Shown piece by piece: positions 1 to 5,694 of a DNA stretch of 5,763 bases (its first letter is position 1; each line of letters begins with the position of its first letter). The position numbers were made by a program, and so were the translations under genes. The stretch is from an uncultured Collinsella sp. (GTDB taxonomy: Bacteria > Actinomycetota > Coriobacteriia > Coriobacteriales > Coriobacteriaceae). The stretch covers positions 1 to 5,763 of the forward strand of contig USMR01000069.1 in the NCBI GenBank assembly GCA_900555815.1. The letters run 5' to 3'. Below the pieces are notes generated by a model. That model saw only the letters and a program-made list of their open reading frames with translations, was not told where the DNA came from and searched no databases.

Positions 1-803
1 GTCTCGGACGCCACGCACCCCAGCTGCTGGGCAAAAGAACGGATGTATTCGTCGCCCTTCTCGTGGCCGAAGTTGTTATTGACCGTATGCAGATTGTTAA
101 GGTCGAAGACGCACACCGCAACGGGCGCCTTCGCGGAGACAGGCTGCTCCTGCCCCAAGACCTCCTCGCACTTGTTCTTGTTGGGCAGTCCTGTGGCTTC
201 GTCGAGATAGACTTTGTTGTGCAGTTCGCGATTGAGCGCGGCAGTTCGCACCGCGCGAACAAGTTCGACCGCAAAGGTCGCCACCAAGCCCACGATGTCG
301 ATGATCACCAAGCCCTCGAGATAGTTGAGCGCCGACGCCTTCTCCTGAGAGTAGTCCTCTGCGAGTCGCGTAGCATCGTCGCAAATGCCAAAGAACTCCT
401 CGCTCATGGAGATGATGTCGGTGTTCTCATAGCCGACTTCGCGCACGCGGGTAATCTCGGTGCGAAGCTCGTCAAAATAGCTCGCGAGTTCGGTCATCTT
501 TGCCTGGTACTCATCGTCATCGAGACGGACGAGGTTGAGGTCGTCACTTCCGTAACGCAAACCGTTGATGTATGAATCCACGGCTTTGAGCAGGTCATCT
601 TGAGGCTGGCCCGCATCCTCGAGCTTAACGATTCGCTGCGTGGTACCGCGCACCAGACCGGCGTAGTTGACCACACGCGCCGTGCCCTGGATATCGGAGA
701 CGAGCAGCATAACATTGATGAAGAAGAAAATGAGAACTGCCGTGAGCACCATCATGAGCAGGCGCACCGCCTGGCCGGCCTTCTTGGCGACAGAAGTATT
801 CAC
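1..803 (-). CDS. Membrane-anchored GGDEF-family (diguanylate cyclase-type) signalling protein, partial (C-terminus outside window)
   Basis: Translation of the minus strand from a GTG at 803 runs open for 267 codons to the window edge. The start is supported by AGGGGAG at 811-817, 7 bases upstream. Residues about 14-36 form a hydrophobic membrane segment. Residues about 45-61 (VVNYAGLVRGTTQRIVKLE) resemble the start of PilJ/NarX-type sensor domains. A mostly helical, acidic extracytoplasmic region follows, then a second membrane segment at about 161-180. The GGDEF domain begins with DEATGLPN (201-208) and continues with FDLNNLHTVNNNFGHEKGDEY (233-253), which matches the usual DxDxFKxINDxxGHxxGD block. 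The metal-binding Asp and the GH..GD residues are present, while the usual Lys of FK is His here. The GG(D/E)EF signature and any I-site lie beyond the window, so catalytic activity cannot be judged. The family makes cyclic di-GMP at the membrane in response to a sensed signal. The gene is separated from the ABC operon by a terminator and appears independently transcribed. Confidence 0.88.
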   Translation of the reverse strand, partial: MNTSVAKKAGQAVRLLMMVLTAVLIFFFINVMLLVSDIQGTARVVNYAGLVRGTTQRIVKLEDAGQPQDDLLKAVDSYINGLRYGSDDLNLVRLDDDEYQAKMTELASYFDELRTEITRVREVGYENTDIISMSEEFFGICDDATRLAEDYSQEKASALNYLEGLVIIDIVGLVATFAVELVRAVRTAALNRELHNKVYLDEATGLPNKNKCEEVLGQEQPVSAKAPVAVCVFDLNNLHTVNNNFGHEKGDEYIRSFAQQLGCVASE

Positions 804-869
804 AAGTTCACTCCCCTAAATGACAAAAGAACAGGTAGCACGCAGTGTGCTGAAATTCATGGGTGGTTA

Positions 870-897
870 ACTCTACCATATGGGCCAGCAGCCTCAA
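870..897 (-). promoter_or_regulatory. Candidate promoter of the GGDEF gene
   Basis: On the minus strand TTGAGG (892-897) and TAGAGT (870-875) are separated by 16 bases. Each matches the sigma-70/A consensus at four of six positions. The predicted transcript would have a leader of about 60 bases ending in AGGGGAG before the GTG start. This is the best pair found between the operon terminator and the gene, but it is weak. A 15-base imperfect palindrome (837-851, arms AGCAC/GTGCT) lies in the leader and may be incidental. Confidence 0.35.
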
Positions 898-993
898 ACT
901 GCAGCAGACGCTCGTCCAAATTGGCGTGACGCTTGCCTTGTTGTTCTTGACCTGGCCGCGCTATCGGACATGCTTCTGGTCTTGGATCACCAT

Positions 994-1165
994 GGGAAAG
1001 CTCATCCCGTTTTGTGCGTCTAGAGTGGGATGCGGCTTCCCAAAGGTGCCGTTAGGGGAAATCACATCCCGGTTTACCCCCTTGAAATGGGATGCCGTTT
1101 CCCGGAGGGGGTCCAGCGGGAAACGGCATCCCATTTTGGGCCCGAAAAGTGGGATACGGTTTCCG
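994..1165. repeat. Three tandem 62-bp units carrying six alternately oriented 15-bp cores (REP/BIME-like array)
   Basis: The 15-bp core is GGGAAACGGCATCCC or its reverse complement. Forward copies lie at 994-1008, 1056-1070 and 1118-1132. Reverse copies lie at 1027-1041, 1089-1103 and 1151-1165. Start-to-start steps are 33, 29, 33, 29 and 33 bases, so the period is exactly 62 bp. The spacer inside each unit is always 18 bases and the spacer between units always 14. The outer GGGAA/CATCCC parts are conserved and the central three bases vary (GCT, TCA, CGG in forward copies). The inner spacer keeps T-rich and A-rich ends next to the cores, so each unit is a larger inverted repeat. The array lies between a terminator and a promoter and may not be transcribed. 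Its role is unknown. REP/BIME-type mobile repeats or a multi-site protein-binding array are the main possibilities. Confidence 0.85.
1085..1136. repeat. Perfect 20-bp inverted repeat inside the array
   Basis: The arms 1085-1104 and 1117-1136 are exact reverse complements, with a 12-base loop at 1105-1116. They contain the fourth and fifth cores of the array. As RNA or single-stranded DNA this would be a very stable hairpin. Neither side carries a long T-run directly after the stem (the plus-strand side has only a short T-run within and just after the arm), so it does not look like a standard intrinsic terminator. Confidence 0.8.
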
Positions 1166-1174
1166 GCCGGCATG

Positions 1175-1211
1175 AAAAAGCCTCCGCAGCTCGTGTGGCT
1201 GCGGAGGCTTT
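1175..1211 (-). terminator. Rho-independent terminator of the MarR-ABC operon
   Basis: A perfect 14-bp stem (1177-1190 with 1198-1211, core GCCTCCGCAGC) has a 7-base loop. On the minus strand it ends in a run of five T (1175-1179 complemented) before CATG. It lies about 125 bases after the stop of the last ABC gene. The opposite strand ends in TTTATT, so it may work weakly in both directions. It separates the ABC operon from the repeat array and the GGDEF gene. Confidence 0.88.
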
Positions 1212-1242
1212 ATTCGTTGCGGTGCATTGTATTTGGGTCGTT

Positions 1243-1324
1243 GAGATGAGTCGATTTGCCCCGAAAGAGGAGGGCATTGACCTTAGGGTCATGCCCGACG
1301 AATGAGCGACAAATCGGCCATCTC
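1243..1324 (-). other. Nested fold-back in the 3' region of the ABC operon transcript
   Basis: Two nested stems face each other. The outer stem pairs GAGATG (1243-1248) with CATCTC (1319-1324) and CGATTTG (1252-1258) with CAAATCG (1310-1316), with a small internal loop between them. The inner stem pairs 1272-1282 (GGGCATTGACC) with 1287-1296 (GGTCATGCCC) around a TTAG loop, with one bulged base. On the minus strand the inner stem is followed by TCCTCTTTC, so it could be a weak first terminator, an mRNA 3'-end stabiliser, or the body of a small RNA released from the 3' UTR. The pairing is visible; the function is inferred. Confidence 0.45.
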
Positions 1325-1335
1325 GGCGAGCCGAA

Positions 1336-3255
1336 CTACTCCAGCTCAAACGCTCCGGTATAGAGCTGGTAGTAATACCCGCGCTTGGCGATCAGCTCGT
1401 CGTGGTTGCCGCGCTCGATGATGCGGCCGTGGTCCAGACAGATGATTGCGTCGGAGTTGCGTACGGTGGAGAGGCGGTGCGCGATGACAAACGTCGTGCG
1501 GCCTTCCATGAGCTTGTCCATGCCGGCCTGCACGATAGCCTCGGTGCGGGTATCGATGCTCGACGTGGCCTCGTCCAGAATCATTGCCGGCGGATCGGCG
1601 ACGGCGGCGCGTGCGATCGAAATCAGCTGACGCTGGCCCTGCGACAGCTGCGCGCCGTTGCCGGTGAGCATGGTGTCGTAGCCGTCGGGCAGGCGGGTGA
1701 TAAAGTCATCCGCGCCCGCGAGCTTGGCCGCCGCGATGCACTCCTCGTCGGTAGCGTCCAGGTTGCCGTAGCGGATGTTATCCATCACAGTGCCGGTGAA
1801 CAGGTTCACGTCCTGTAGCACGACGCCCAGCGAGCGGCGCAGGTCGGCCTTGCGGATCTTGTTGACGTTGATGCCGTCGTAGCGGATCTTGCCGTCGGCG
1901 ATGTCGTAGAAGCGGTTGATGAGGTTGGTGATGGTCGTCTTGCCGGCACCGGTGGCGCCGACAAACGCGACCTTCTGGCCCGGCTTGGCAAACACGGACA
2001 CGCCGTGCAACACCTCGTGGTCGGGCGTGTAGCCAAAGTCGACGTTGTCCATGACCAGATCGCCACGCAGCGGCACGTACTCAATTTCGCCGGTCGCGCG
2101 GTGCGGATGCTTCCACGCCCACATGCCGGTGTGGTGGTCGGCCTCCTCGAGCTGCCAAGTGTCGGGGTTGACCTGCGCGTTGACAAGCGTCACGTAGCCC
2201 TCGTCGGCCTCGGGCTCCTCGTCGATGAGCTCAAAGATACGGTCGGCGCCGGCGAGGCCCATGACCACGGCGTTGATCTGCTGCGAGATCTGGCCGATCT
2301 GTCCGCAGAACTGCTTGGTCATGTTGAGGAACGGCACCACGACGGCGATGGACAGTGCCATGCCCGAGATGCTCAGGTTGGGCACGCCCAGCGCCAGGAA
2401 AATGCCGCCTGCCAGTGCAACCAGCACGTAGAGCAGGTTTCCCAGGTTCATAAGGATGTCCATGAGGATGTTGGCGTCCATGTTGGCCTTCTGCGAGACC
2501 TCGAAGAGCTTTTCGTTGCGCTCGTCAAAATCGGCCTCGGCGGCAGACTCGTGGCAGAATGCCTTGACGACCTTCTGGCCGTTCATGACTTCCTCGATAT
2601 GGCCCTCGACAACGCCGAGCTCGGTCTGCTGCGCAATAAAGAAGCGCGCGGAGTTGGAGCCGAGCAGCTTGGTCATAAAGGTCATAAAGGCGACGCCGGC
2701 AATGATGACCAGGCACATCCAAACGCTGTAGTACAGCATGATGAAGAACACCGTGACGATGACGATGATCGTCATGAGCAGGTTGGGCAGCGACTGGCTG
2801 ATCATTTGGCGCAGCGTGTCGATATCGTTGGTGTAGTGGCTCATGATGTCGCCGCGCTGATGCGTGTCGAAGTAGCGGATCGGCAGGTCCTGCATGCGGT
2901 TGAACATCTTTTCGCGCAGCTTCTCGAGCGAGCCCTGCGTGATGACGGCCATGGCGCGGTTCCAGAAGAGCGAAGACGCGACGCCCACGGCGTAGATGCA
3001 GCCGAGGGTAGTCACAAGCTTCAGAATTTTGGGCTGCGCGGCCGTCCAGTCGCCCGACTGCCATGATTCGCTGATGACCTGCAGCGCGCTCTGGAGAAAC
3101 GTCGCGCCGATGGAGTTGATGACGGCGCAGAGCACCACGCCGGCGACGACGAGGGGCAAAAGCACCGGGTAGAAGCCAAAGAGCATTCTGATGAGGCGCG
3201 TCATGGTGCCGCCCTTGCGGTTGCGTACGCGCTCGGCGGTAGTGGCCTTACTCAT
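1336..3255 (-). CDS. ABC exporter half-transporter with intact catalytic ATP site (LmrD/BmrD/RcrQ-type heterodimer subunit)
   Basis: This 639-residue type I ABC exporter subunit has an N-terminal transmembrane domain (six predicted helices, about 30-56, 78-98, 158-175, 176-198, 267-290, 296-315) and a C-terminal nucleotide-binding domain. The NBD has A-loop Tyr409, Walker A GATGAGKT (433-440), Q-loop Gln481, signature LSQGQ (537-541), Walker B ending in Asp561 with catalytic Glu562, D-loop SSID (565-568) and switch His593. It thus supplies the catalytic Walker B and His, while its own signature deviates from LSGGQ, as expected for the consensus-site half of a heterodimer. An unusually long linker (about 347-396, rich in Glu, His and Trp) joins the two domains. 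The ATG at 3255 has AAGGAGG (3264-3270) 8 bases upstream and overlaps the preceding gene by 8 bases. Met18 is a less likely start. It should pair with the 607-residue subunit to export a drug, peptide or lipid; the substrate is unknown. Confidence 0.95.
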   Translation of the reverse strand: MSKATTAERVRNRKGGTMTRLIRMLFGFYPVLLPLVVAGVVLCAVINSIGATFLQSALQVISESWQSGDWTAAQPKILKLVTTLGCIYAVGVASSLFWNRAMAVITQGSLEKLREKMFNRMQDLPIRYFDTHQRGDIMSHYTNDIDTLRQMISQSLPNLLMTIIVIVTVFFIMLYYSVWMCLVIIAGVAFMTFMTKLLGSNSARFFIAQQTELGVVEGHIEEVMNGQKVVKAFCHESAAEADFDERNEKLFEVSQKANMDANILMDILMNLGNLLYVLVALAGGIFLALGVPNLSISGMALSIAVVVPFLNMTKQFCGQIGQISQQINAVVMGLAGADRIFELIDEEPEADEGYVTLVNAQVNPDTWQLEEADHHTGMWAWKHPHRATGEIEYVPLRGDLVMDNVDFGYTPDHEVLHGVSVFAKPGQKVAFVGATGAGKTTITNLINRFYDIADGKIRYDGINVNKIRKADLRRSLGVVLQDVNLFTGTVMDNIRYGNLDATDEECIAAAKLAGADDFITRLPDGYDTMLTGNGAQLSQGQRQLISIARAAVADPPAMILDEATSSIDTRTEAIVQAGMDKLMEGRTTFVIAHRLSTVRNSDAIICLDHGRIIERGNHDELIAKRGYYYQLYTGAFELE

Positions 3256-5071
3256 GTGCCTCGCCTCCTTCCTGGGTCTGGGCTTGCGATGCAGATGCCT
3301 CGGTGCCGGCTGCAGCGGTCTCGCCCGCGTCCTCGCCCTCGGCGCTCATCTTGTTCTGCGAGGTAAAGGTCTCGCGGTAGATCTCGCTCGTCTTGAGCAG
3401 CTCGTCGTGGTTGCCGATGTCCTTGATGCGGCCGCCCTCCATGACGATGATGCGATCGGCATCCTGCACGGAGCTAATGCGCTGGGCGATGATGAGCTTG
3501 GTCGTGTTGGGCAGATAACTCGCCAGGCCCTCGCGGATCTTGGCGTCGGTCTTGGTGTCGACGGCGCTCGTGGAGTCATCCAGGATCAAGATCTTGGGGC
3601 GACGCAGCAGGGCACGCGCGATGCACAGGCGCTGCTTCTGGCCGCCGGAAACGTTGGAGCCGCCCTGCTCAATCCAGGTGTCGTAGCCCTTGGGGAAGCC
3701 GTCGACAAACTCGTCGGCGCAGGCCAGATGTGCTGCCTCGCGGACTTCCTCGTCGGTGGCGTTCGGGTCGCCCCAGCGCAGGTTTTCGGCGATGGTGCCG
3801 CTAAACAGCACGTTTTTCTGCAACACCATGGCTACCTGGTGGCGCAGCGCGTCCAGATCGTAGTTGCGTACGTCCACGCCGCCCACGCGCACGGTGCCCT
3901 CGGTGACATCGTACAGGCGGGCGATCAGGTTCACGAGCGTCGATTTGGCCGAGCCGGTGCCGCCGATAATACCGATGGTCTCGCCGCTCTTAATGTGCAG
4001 GTCGATATCGTCGAGCGCCTGGCGTTTGGCATGCTCGGAGTACTTAAAGCTCACGTGGTCAAAGTCGATGGAGCCGTCGGCAACCTCGGGCACGGGCTCG
4101 GTCGGGTTGGCGATCGTAGGCTCGGCGGCAAGCACCTCGGTAATGCGGTGCGCCGATTCATCGGCCATGGTCACCATGACAAAGATCATCGACAGCTGCA
4201 TCAGACTCATCAGAATCTGGAAGCCATAGGTAAAGATGGAGGAGAGCTGGCCCACGTCGAACAAGGTGCCCTGGCTCGTGATGATGAGCTCGGAGCCCAG
4301 GTAGATGATGACGACGAACGCGCCGTTGACGCAGATGTTCATCATGGGGTTATTGAAGGCGAGCAGCTTTTCGGCGCGGGTGAAGTCCATCTGGACGTCG
4401 CGCGCGGCGGTGGCGAACTTCTCTTTCTCGTAGTCCTGGCGCACGTAACTCTTGACCACGCGCATGCCGGTGACGTTTTCCTCGACGGACTCGTTGAGCG
4501 CGTCGTACTTGCGGAACACGCGGGCAAAGATCGGGCGCACCTTATAGATGATAAAGAACAGGCCAAAGCCCAGCAGCGGAATGATGACCAGGTAGACCAT
4601 GGCGACGCTGCCGCCCATGGCGTAGGCCATGGCAAAGGCAAAGACCAACACCAGCGGCGCGCGCACGGCGATGCGGATGAGCATCATAAAGGCCTGTTGC
4701 ACGTTGTTGATGTCGGTGGTGAGGCGGGTGACGAGCGAGGAGCTCGAGAACTCATCGATGTTGGCAAAGCTGAACGTCTGGATCTTGTAGAACAGGTCGT
4801 GACGCAGGTTCTTGGCGAAGCCGCAACTCGCATGGCTGCAGGTGACGCCGGCAGCGGCACCAAAAGCGAGCGACGTCAGTGCGATGAGTACCAAAAAGCC
4901 TGCGGTGGGAAGCATCTGGGCGACGGTGGCGCCGTCTTTGATGGCGTCGATCATGTCGGCGGTGATAAACGGGATCATCATTTCGCAGAGCACCTCGCCA
5001 AGCACCAGCAGCGGCGTGGCGATCGTGACCTTCTTGTAATCGCGGATGCTTCCCATGAGGGTTTTAATCAT
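3248..5071 (-). CDS. ABC exporter half-transporter with degenerate ATP site (LmrC/BmrC/RcrP-type heterodimer subunit)
   Basis: This 607-residue type I ABC exporter subunit has six predicted membrane helices in residues about 15-300 and an NBD from about 335. The NBD has A-loop Tyr344, Walker A GGTGSAKST (370-378), Q-loop Gln418, signature VSGGQ (474-478), Walker B ILILDD (494-499), D-loop SAVD (502-505) and Gln530 at the H-switch. Asp499 replaces the catalytic Glu and Gln530 replaces the switch His, so this half binds ATP but should hydrolyse it poorly. Walker A also has Ala375 in place of the usual third Gly. Its near-canonical signature would complete the active site of the partner. Residues about 575-607 form a polar Ala/Glu/Gln-rich tail with no recognisable domain. 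The ATG at 5071 overlaps the MarR gene by 8 bases and has GGGAGGAA at 5076-5083. Heterodimers of this kind act as multidrug, peptide or lipid exporters in the cytoplasmic membrane. Confidence 0.95.
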   Translation of the reverse strand: MIKTLMGSIRDYKKVTIATPLLVLGEVLCEMMIPFITADMIDAIKDGATVAQMLPTAGFLVLIALTSLAFGAAAGVTCSHASCGFAKNLRHDLFYKIQTFSFANIDEFSSSSLVTRLTTDINNVQQAFMMLIRIAVRAPLVLVFAFAMAYAMGGSVAMVYLVIIPLLGFGLFFIIYKVRPIFARVFRKYDALNESVEENVTGMRVVKSYVRQDYEKEKFATAARDVQMDFTRAEKLLAFNNPMMNICVNGAFVVIIYLGSELIITSQGTLFDVGQLSSIFTYGFQILMSLMQLSMIFVMVTMADESAHRITEVLAAEPTIANPTEPVPEVADGSIDFDHVSFKYSEHAKRQALDDIDLHIKSGETIGIIGGTGSAKSTLVNLIARLYDVTEGTVRVGGVDVRNYDLDALRHQVAMVLQKNVLFSGTIAENLRWGDPNATDEEVREAAHLACADEFVDGFPKGYDTWIEQGGSNVSGGQKQRLCIARALLRRPKILILDDSTSAVDTKTDAKIREGLASYLPNTTKLIIAQRISSVQDADRIIVMEGGRIKDIGNHDELLKTSEIYRETFTSQNKMSAEGEDAGETAAAGTEASASQAQTQEGGEAHE

Positions 5072-5567
5072 CCAGTTCCTCCCAGGTTACGCGGATTTTT
5101 TCGAGCATCTCGGCGAGCTGTTCGCGCTCGTCGTGCGTAAGGGCGCTAAAGGCCTGTTCTCTAAAGCGGATGCGGGCCGCCTGCTCAACACGGGCCTTTT
5201 CCCATCCCGCTTCGGTCAGGCGGATGGTGAGCTGCCGACGGTCTTTGGGATTGCGACTGCGCTCGATAAGACCGCCCAGTTCGAGCTTGGACAGAATCTC
5301 GGAAAGGGACCCCGGTTTGAGGTCGAAGTGCATGCCGAGCTCCTGTTGGGACAGCTCGCCGGTCGGCTGCTTGGCGAGTAGGCAGACAATAGGCGCCTTG
5401 CCAGATATGCCGCCGCCGTGAAAATGCATGTAATGGCCGCAAAATCCCAGGCCGCTCAGGATGCGCTTGGCGAGTTTGTCTTCGGCGCTGACCGCTTCGG
5501 GTATGTCTACCGGTTGCGACGGGTCGCCGCCGGGCTCATGCGGAAGGACGAGTGGTTCAACACACAT
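5064..5567 (-). CDS. MarR-family winged-helix transcriptional regulator
   Basis: This 167-residue protein has a winged helix at about 55-125. The segment ELSQQELGMHFDLKPGSLSE (71-90) runs into ILSKLELGGLIERS to form the helix-turn-helix. The wing follows with the MarR hallmark D109-R110-R111 and LTEAG (117-121). A C-terminal helix (about 123-166) would serve dimerisation. The N-terminal 30 residues are Pro/Glu-rich and probably disordered. A short GHYMHFHGGG stretch (44-53) with three His, near Cys43 and Cys62, precedes the domain and could bind metal or sense redox state, but this is speculative. The ATG at 5567 is preceded by AAAGGAG (5580-5586) at a rather long 12-base spacing; an in-frame TAA lies just upstream. 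As first gene of the operon it most likely controls its own promoter and the two exporter genes; repression relieved by ligand is the usual mode. Confidence 0.92.
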   Translation of the reverse strand: MCVEPLVLPHEPGGDPSQPVDIPEAVSAEDKLAKRILSGLGFCGHYMHFHGGGISGKAPIVCLLAKQPTGELSQQELGMHFDLKPGSLSEILSKLELGGLIERSRNPKDRRQLTIRLTEAGWEKARVEQAARIRFREQAFSALTHDEREQLAEMLEKIRVTWEELDD

Positions 5568-5591
5568 ATCTAAGCTTCGCTCCTTTCTTTA

Positions 5592-5621
5592 GTTAGGTAG
5601 TGGAATTGTTTTGTGCCTAAC
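5592..5621. promoter_or_regulatory. Candidate operator: inverted GTTAGG/CCTAAC pair at the transcription start
   Basis: GTTAGG (5592-5597) and CCTAAC (5616-5621) are exact inverted 6-mers with 18 bases between them, 24 bp centre to centre. The right arm abuts the -10 element and spans the expected start site, so a dimer bound here would block RNA polymerase. The spacing is wider than in most MarR operators, so the two arms might instead be halves of separate sites. Confidence 0.4.
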
Positions 5622-5664
5622 CAATCTAGGAGCATGAGAAATGAATGTCAAGGTACCAAACTAG
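5620..5664. repeat. Direct repeat ACCAAWCTAG flanking the operon promoter
   Basis: ACCAATCTAG (5620-5629) covers the -10 element and ACCAAACTAG (5655-5664) lies just upstream of the -35. They differ at one base and are 35 bp apart. A third partial copy, ACCAAAC, lies at 5680-5686 within the neighbouring palindrome. Their placement around the promoter suggests regulator contacts, most simply by the MarR protein. Confidence 0.4.
5623..5651 (-). promoter_or_regulatory. Promoter of the marR-ABC-ABC operon
   Basis: On the minus strand a perfect -35 TTGACA (5646-5651) is followed after exactly 17 bases by TAGATT (5623-5628). The transcript should start near 5616, giving a leader of about 50 bases before the MarR start. 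This is the strongest promoter match in the window and is correctly placed for the operon. Confidence 0.78.
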
Positions 5665-5666
5665 TG

Positions 5667-5694
5667 GTTACGCGGTTTTACCAAACCGCGTAAC
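5667..5694. repeat. Perfect 12-bp palindrome upstream of the operon promoter
   Basis: The arms GTTACGCGGTTT (5667-5678) and AAACCGCGTAAC (5683-5694) are exact reverse complements around a 4-base loop, TACC. No T-run follows on either strand, so it is not a typical intrinsic terminator. It lies about 16 bp upstream of the -35 and could be an activator or repressor site, a mobile intergenic repeat, or a structure at the end of the neighbouring transcription unit. Confidence 0.75.

Larger units (their letters stand above)
804..1335. other. Long intergenic region without a credible gene
   Basis: This 532-base stretch lies between the end of the ABC operon and the start of the GGDEF gene. From right to left it holds a fold-back (1243-1324), an intrinsic terminator (1175-1211), an array of inverted and tandem repeats (994-1165), and the probable promoter and leader of the GGDEF gene (804-900). 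Several open frames of 70-130 codons cross it on both strands. They run through the repeats and the terminator, encode repeat-derived peptides, and overlap one another, so none is called. I see nothing definite in 898-993. Confidence 0.7.

Noticed and set aside
63..575. 170-codon open frame on the plus strand
   Set aside because: Antisense to the GGDEF gene, whose minus-strand frame shows two membrane segments and clear GGDEF-domain motifs.
837..851. 15-base imperfect palindrome in the GGDEF gene leader
   Set aside because: Only 5-bp arms with one internal mismatch; this length is expected by chance and nothing else supports an operator.
994..1165. CRISPR array
   Set aside because: The 15-bp cores alternate in orientation and are short, spacers are only 14 and 18 bases, the repeats vary internally, and no cas gene is present.
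1323..1334. Small hairpin TCGGC/GCCGA next to the last ABC stop codon
   Set aside because: A two-base loop and no T-run make it an unlikely terminator; the stem at 1175-1211 is far better.
863..1349. Several 70-130 codon frames on both strands across the repeat array
   Set aside because: They read through the inverted repeats and the terminator and encode repeat-derived peptides such as KWDAVS and GCRFP in several frames. They have no convincing ribosome binding site and overlap each other.
2005..3066. 353-codon open frame on the plus strand
   Set aside because: Antisense shadow of the second ABC gene, with the same biased composition and no recognisable motif.
3191..5140. 649-codon open frame on the plus strand
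   Set aside because: It is the antisense shadow of the first ABC gene. Its product is dominated by His, Asp, Val, Ala and Gln runs expected from reverse-complemented high-GC codons, shows no domain, and the sense frame carries every ABC motif.
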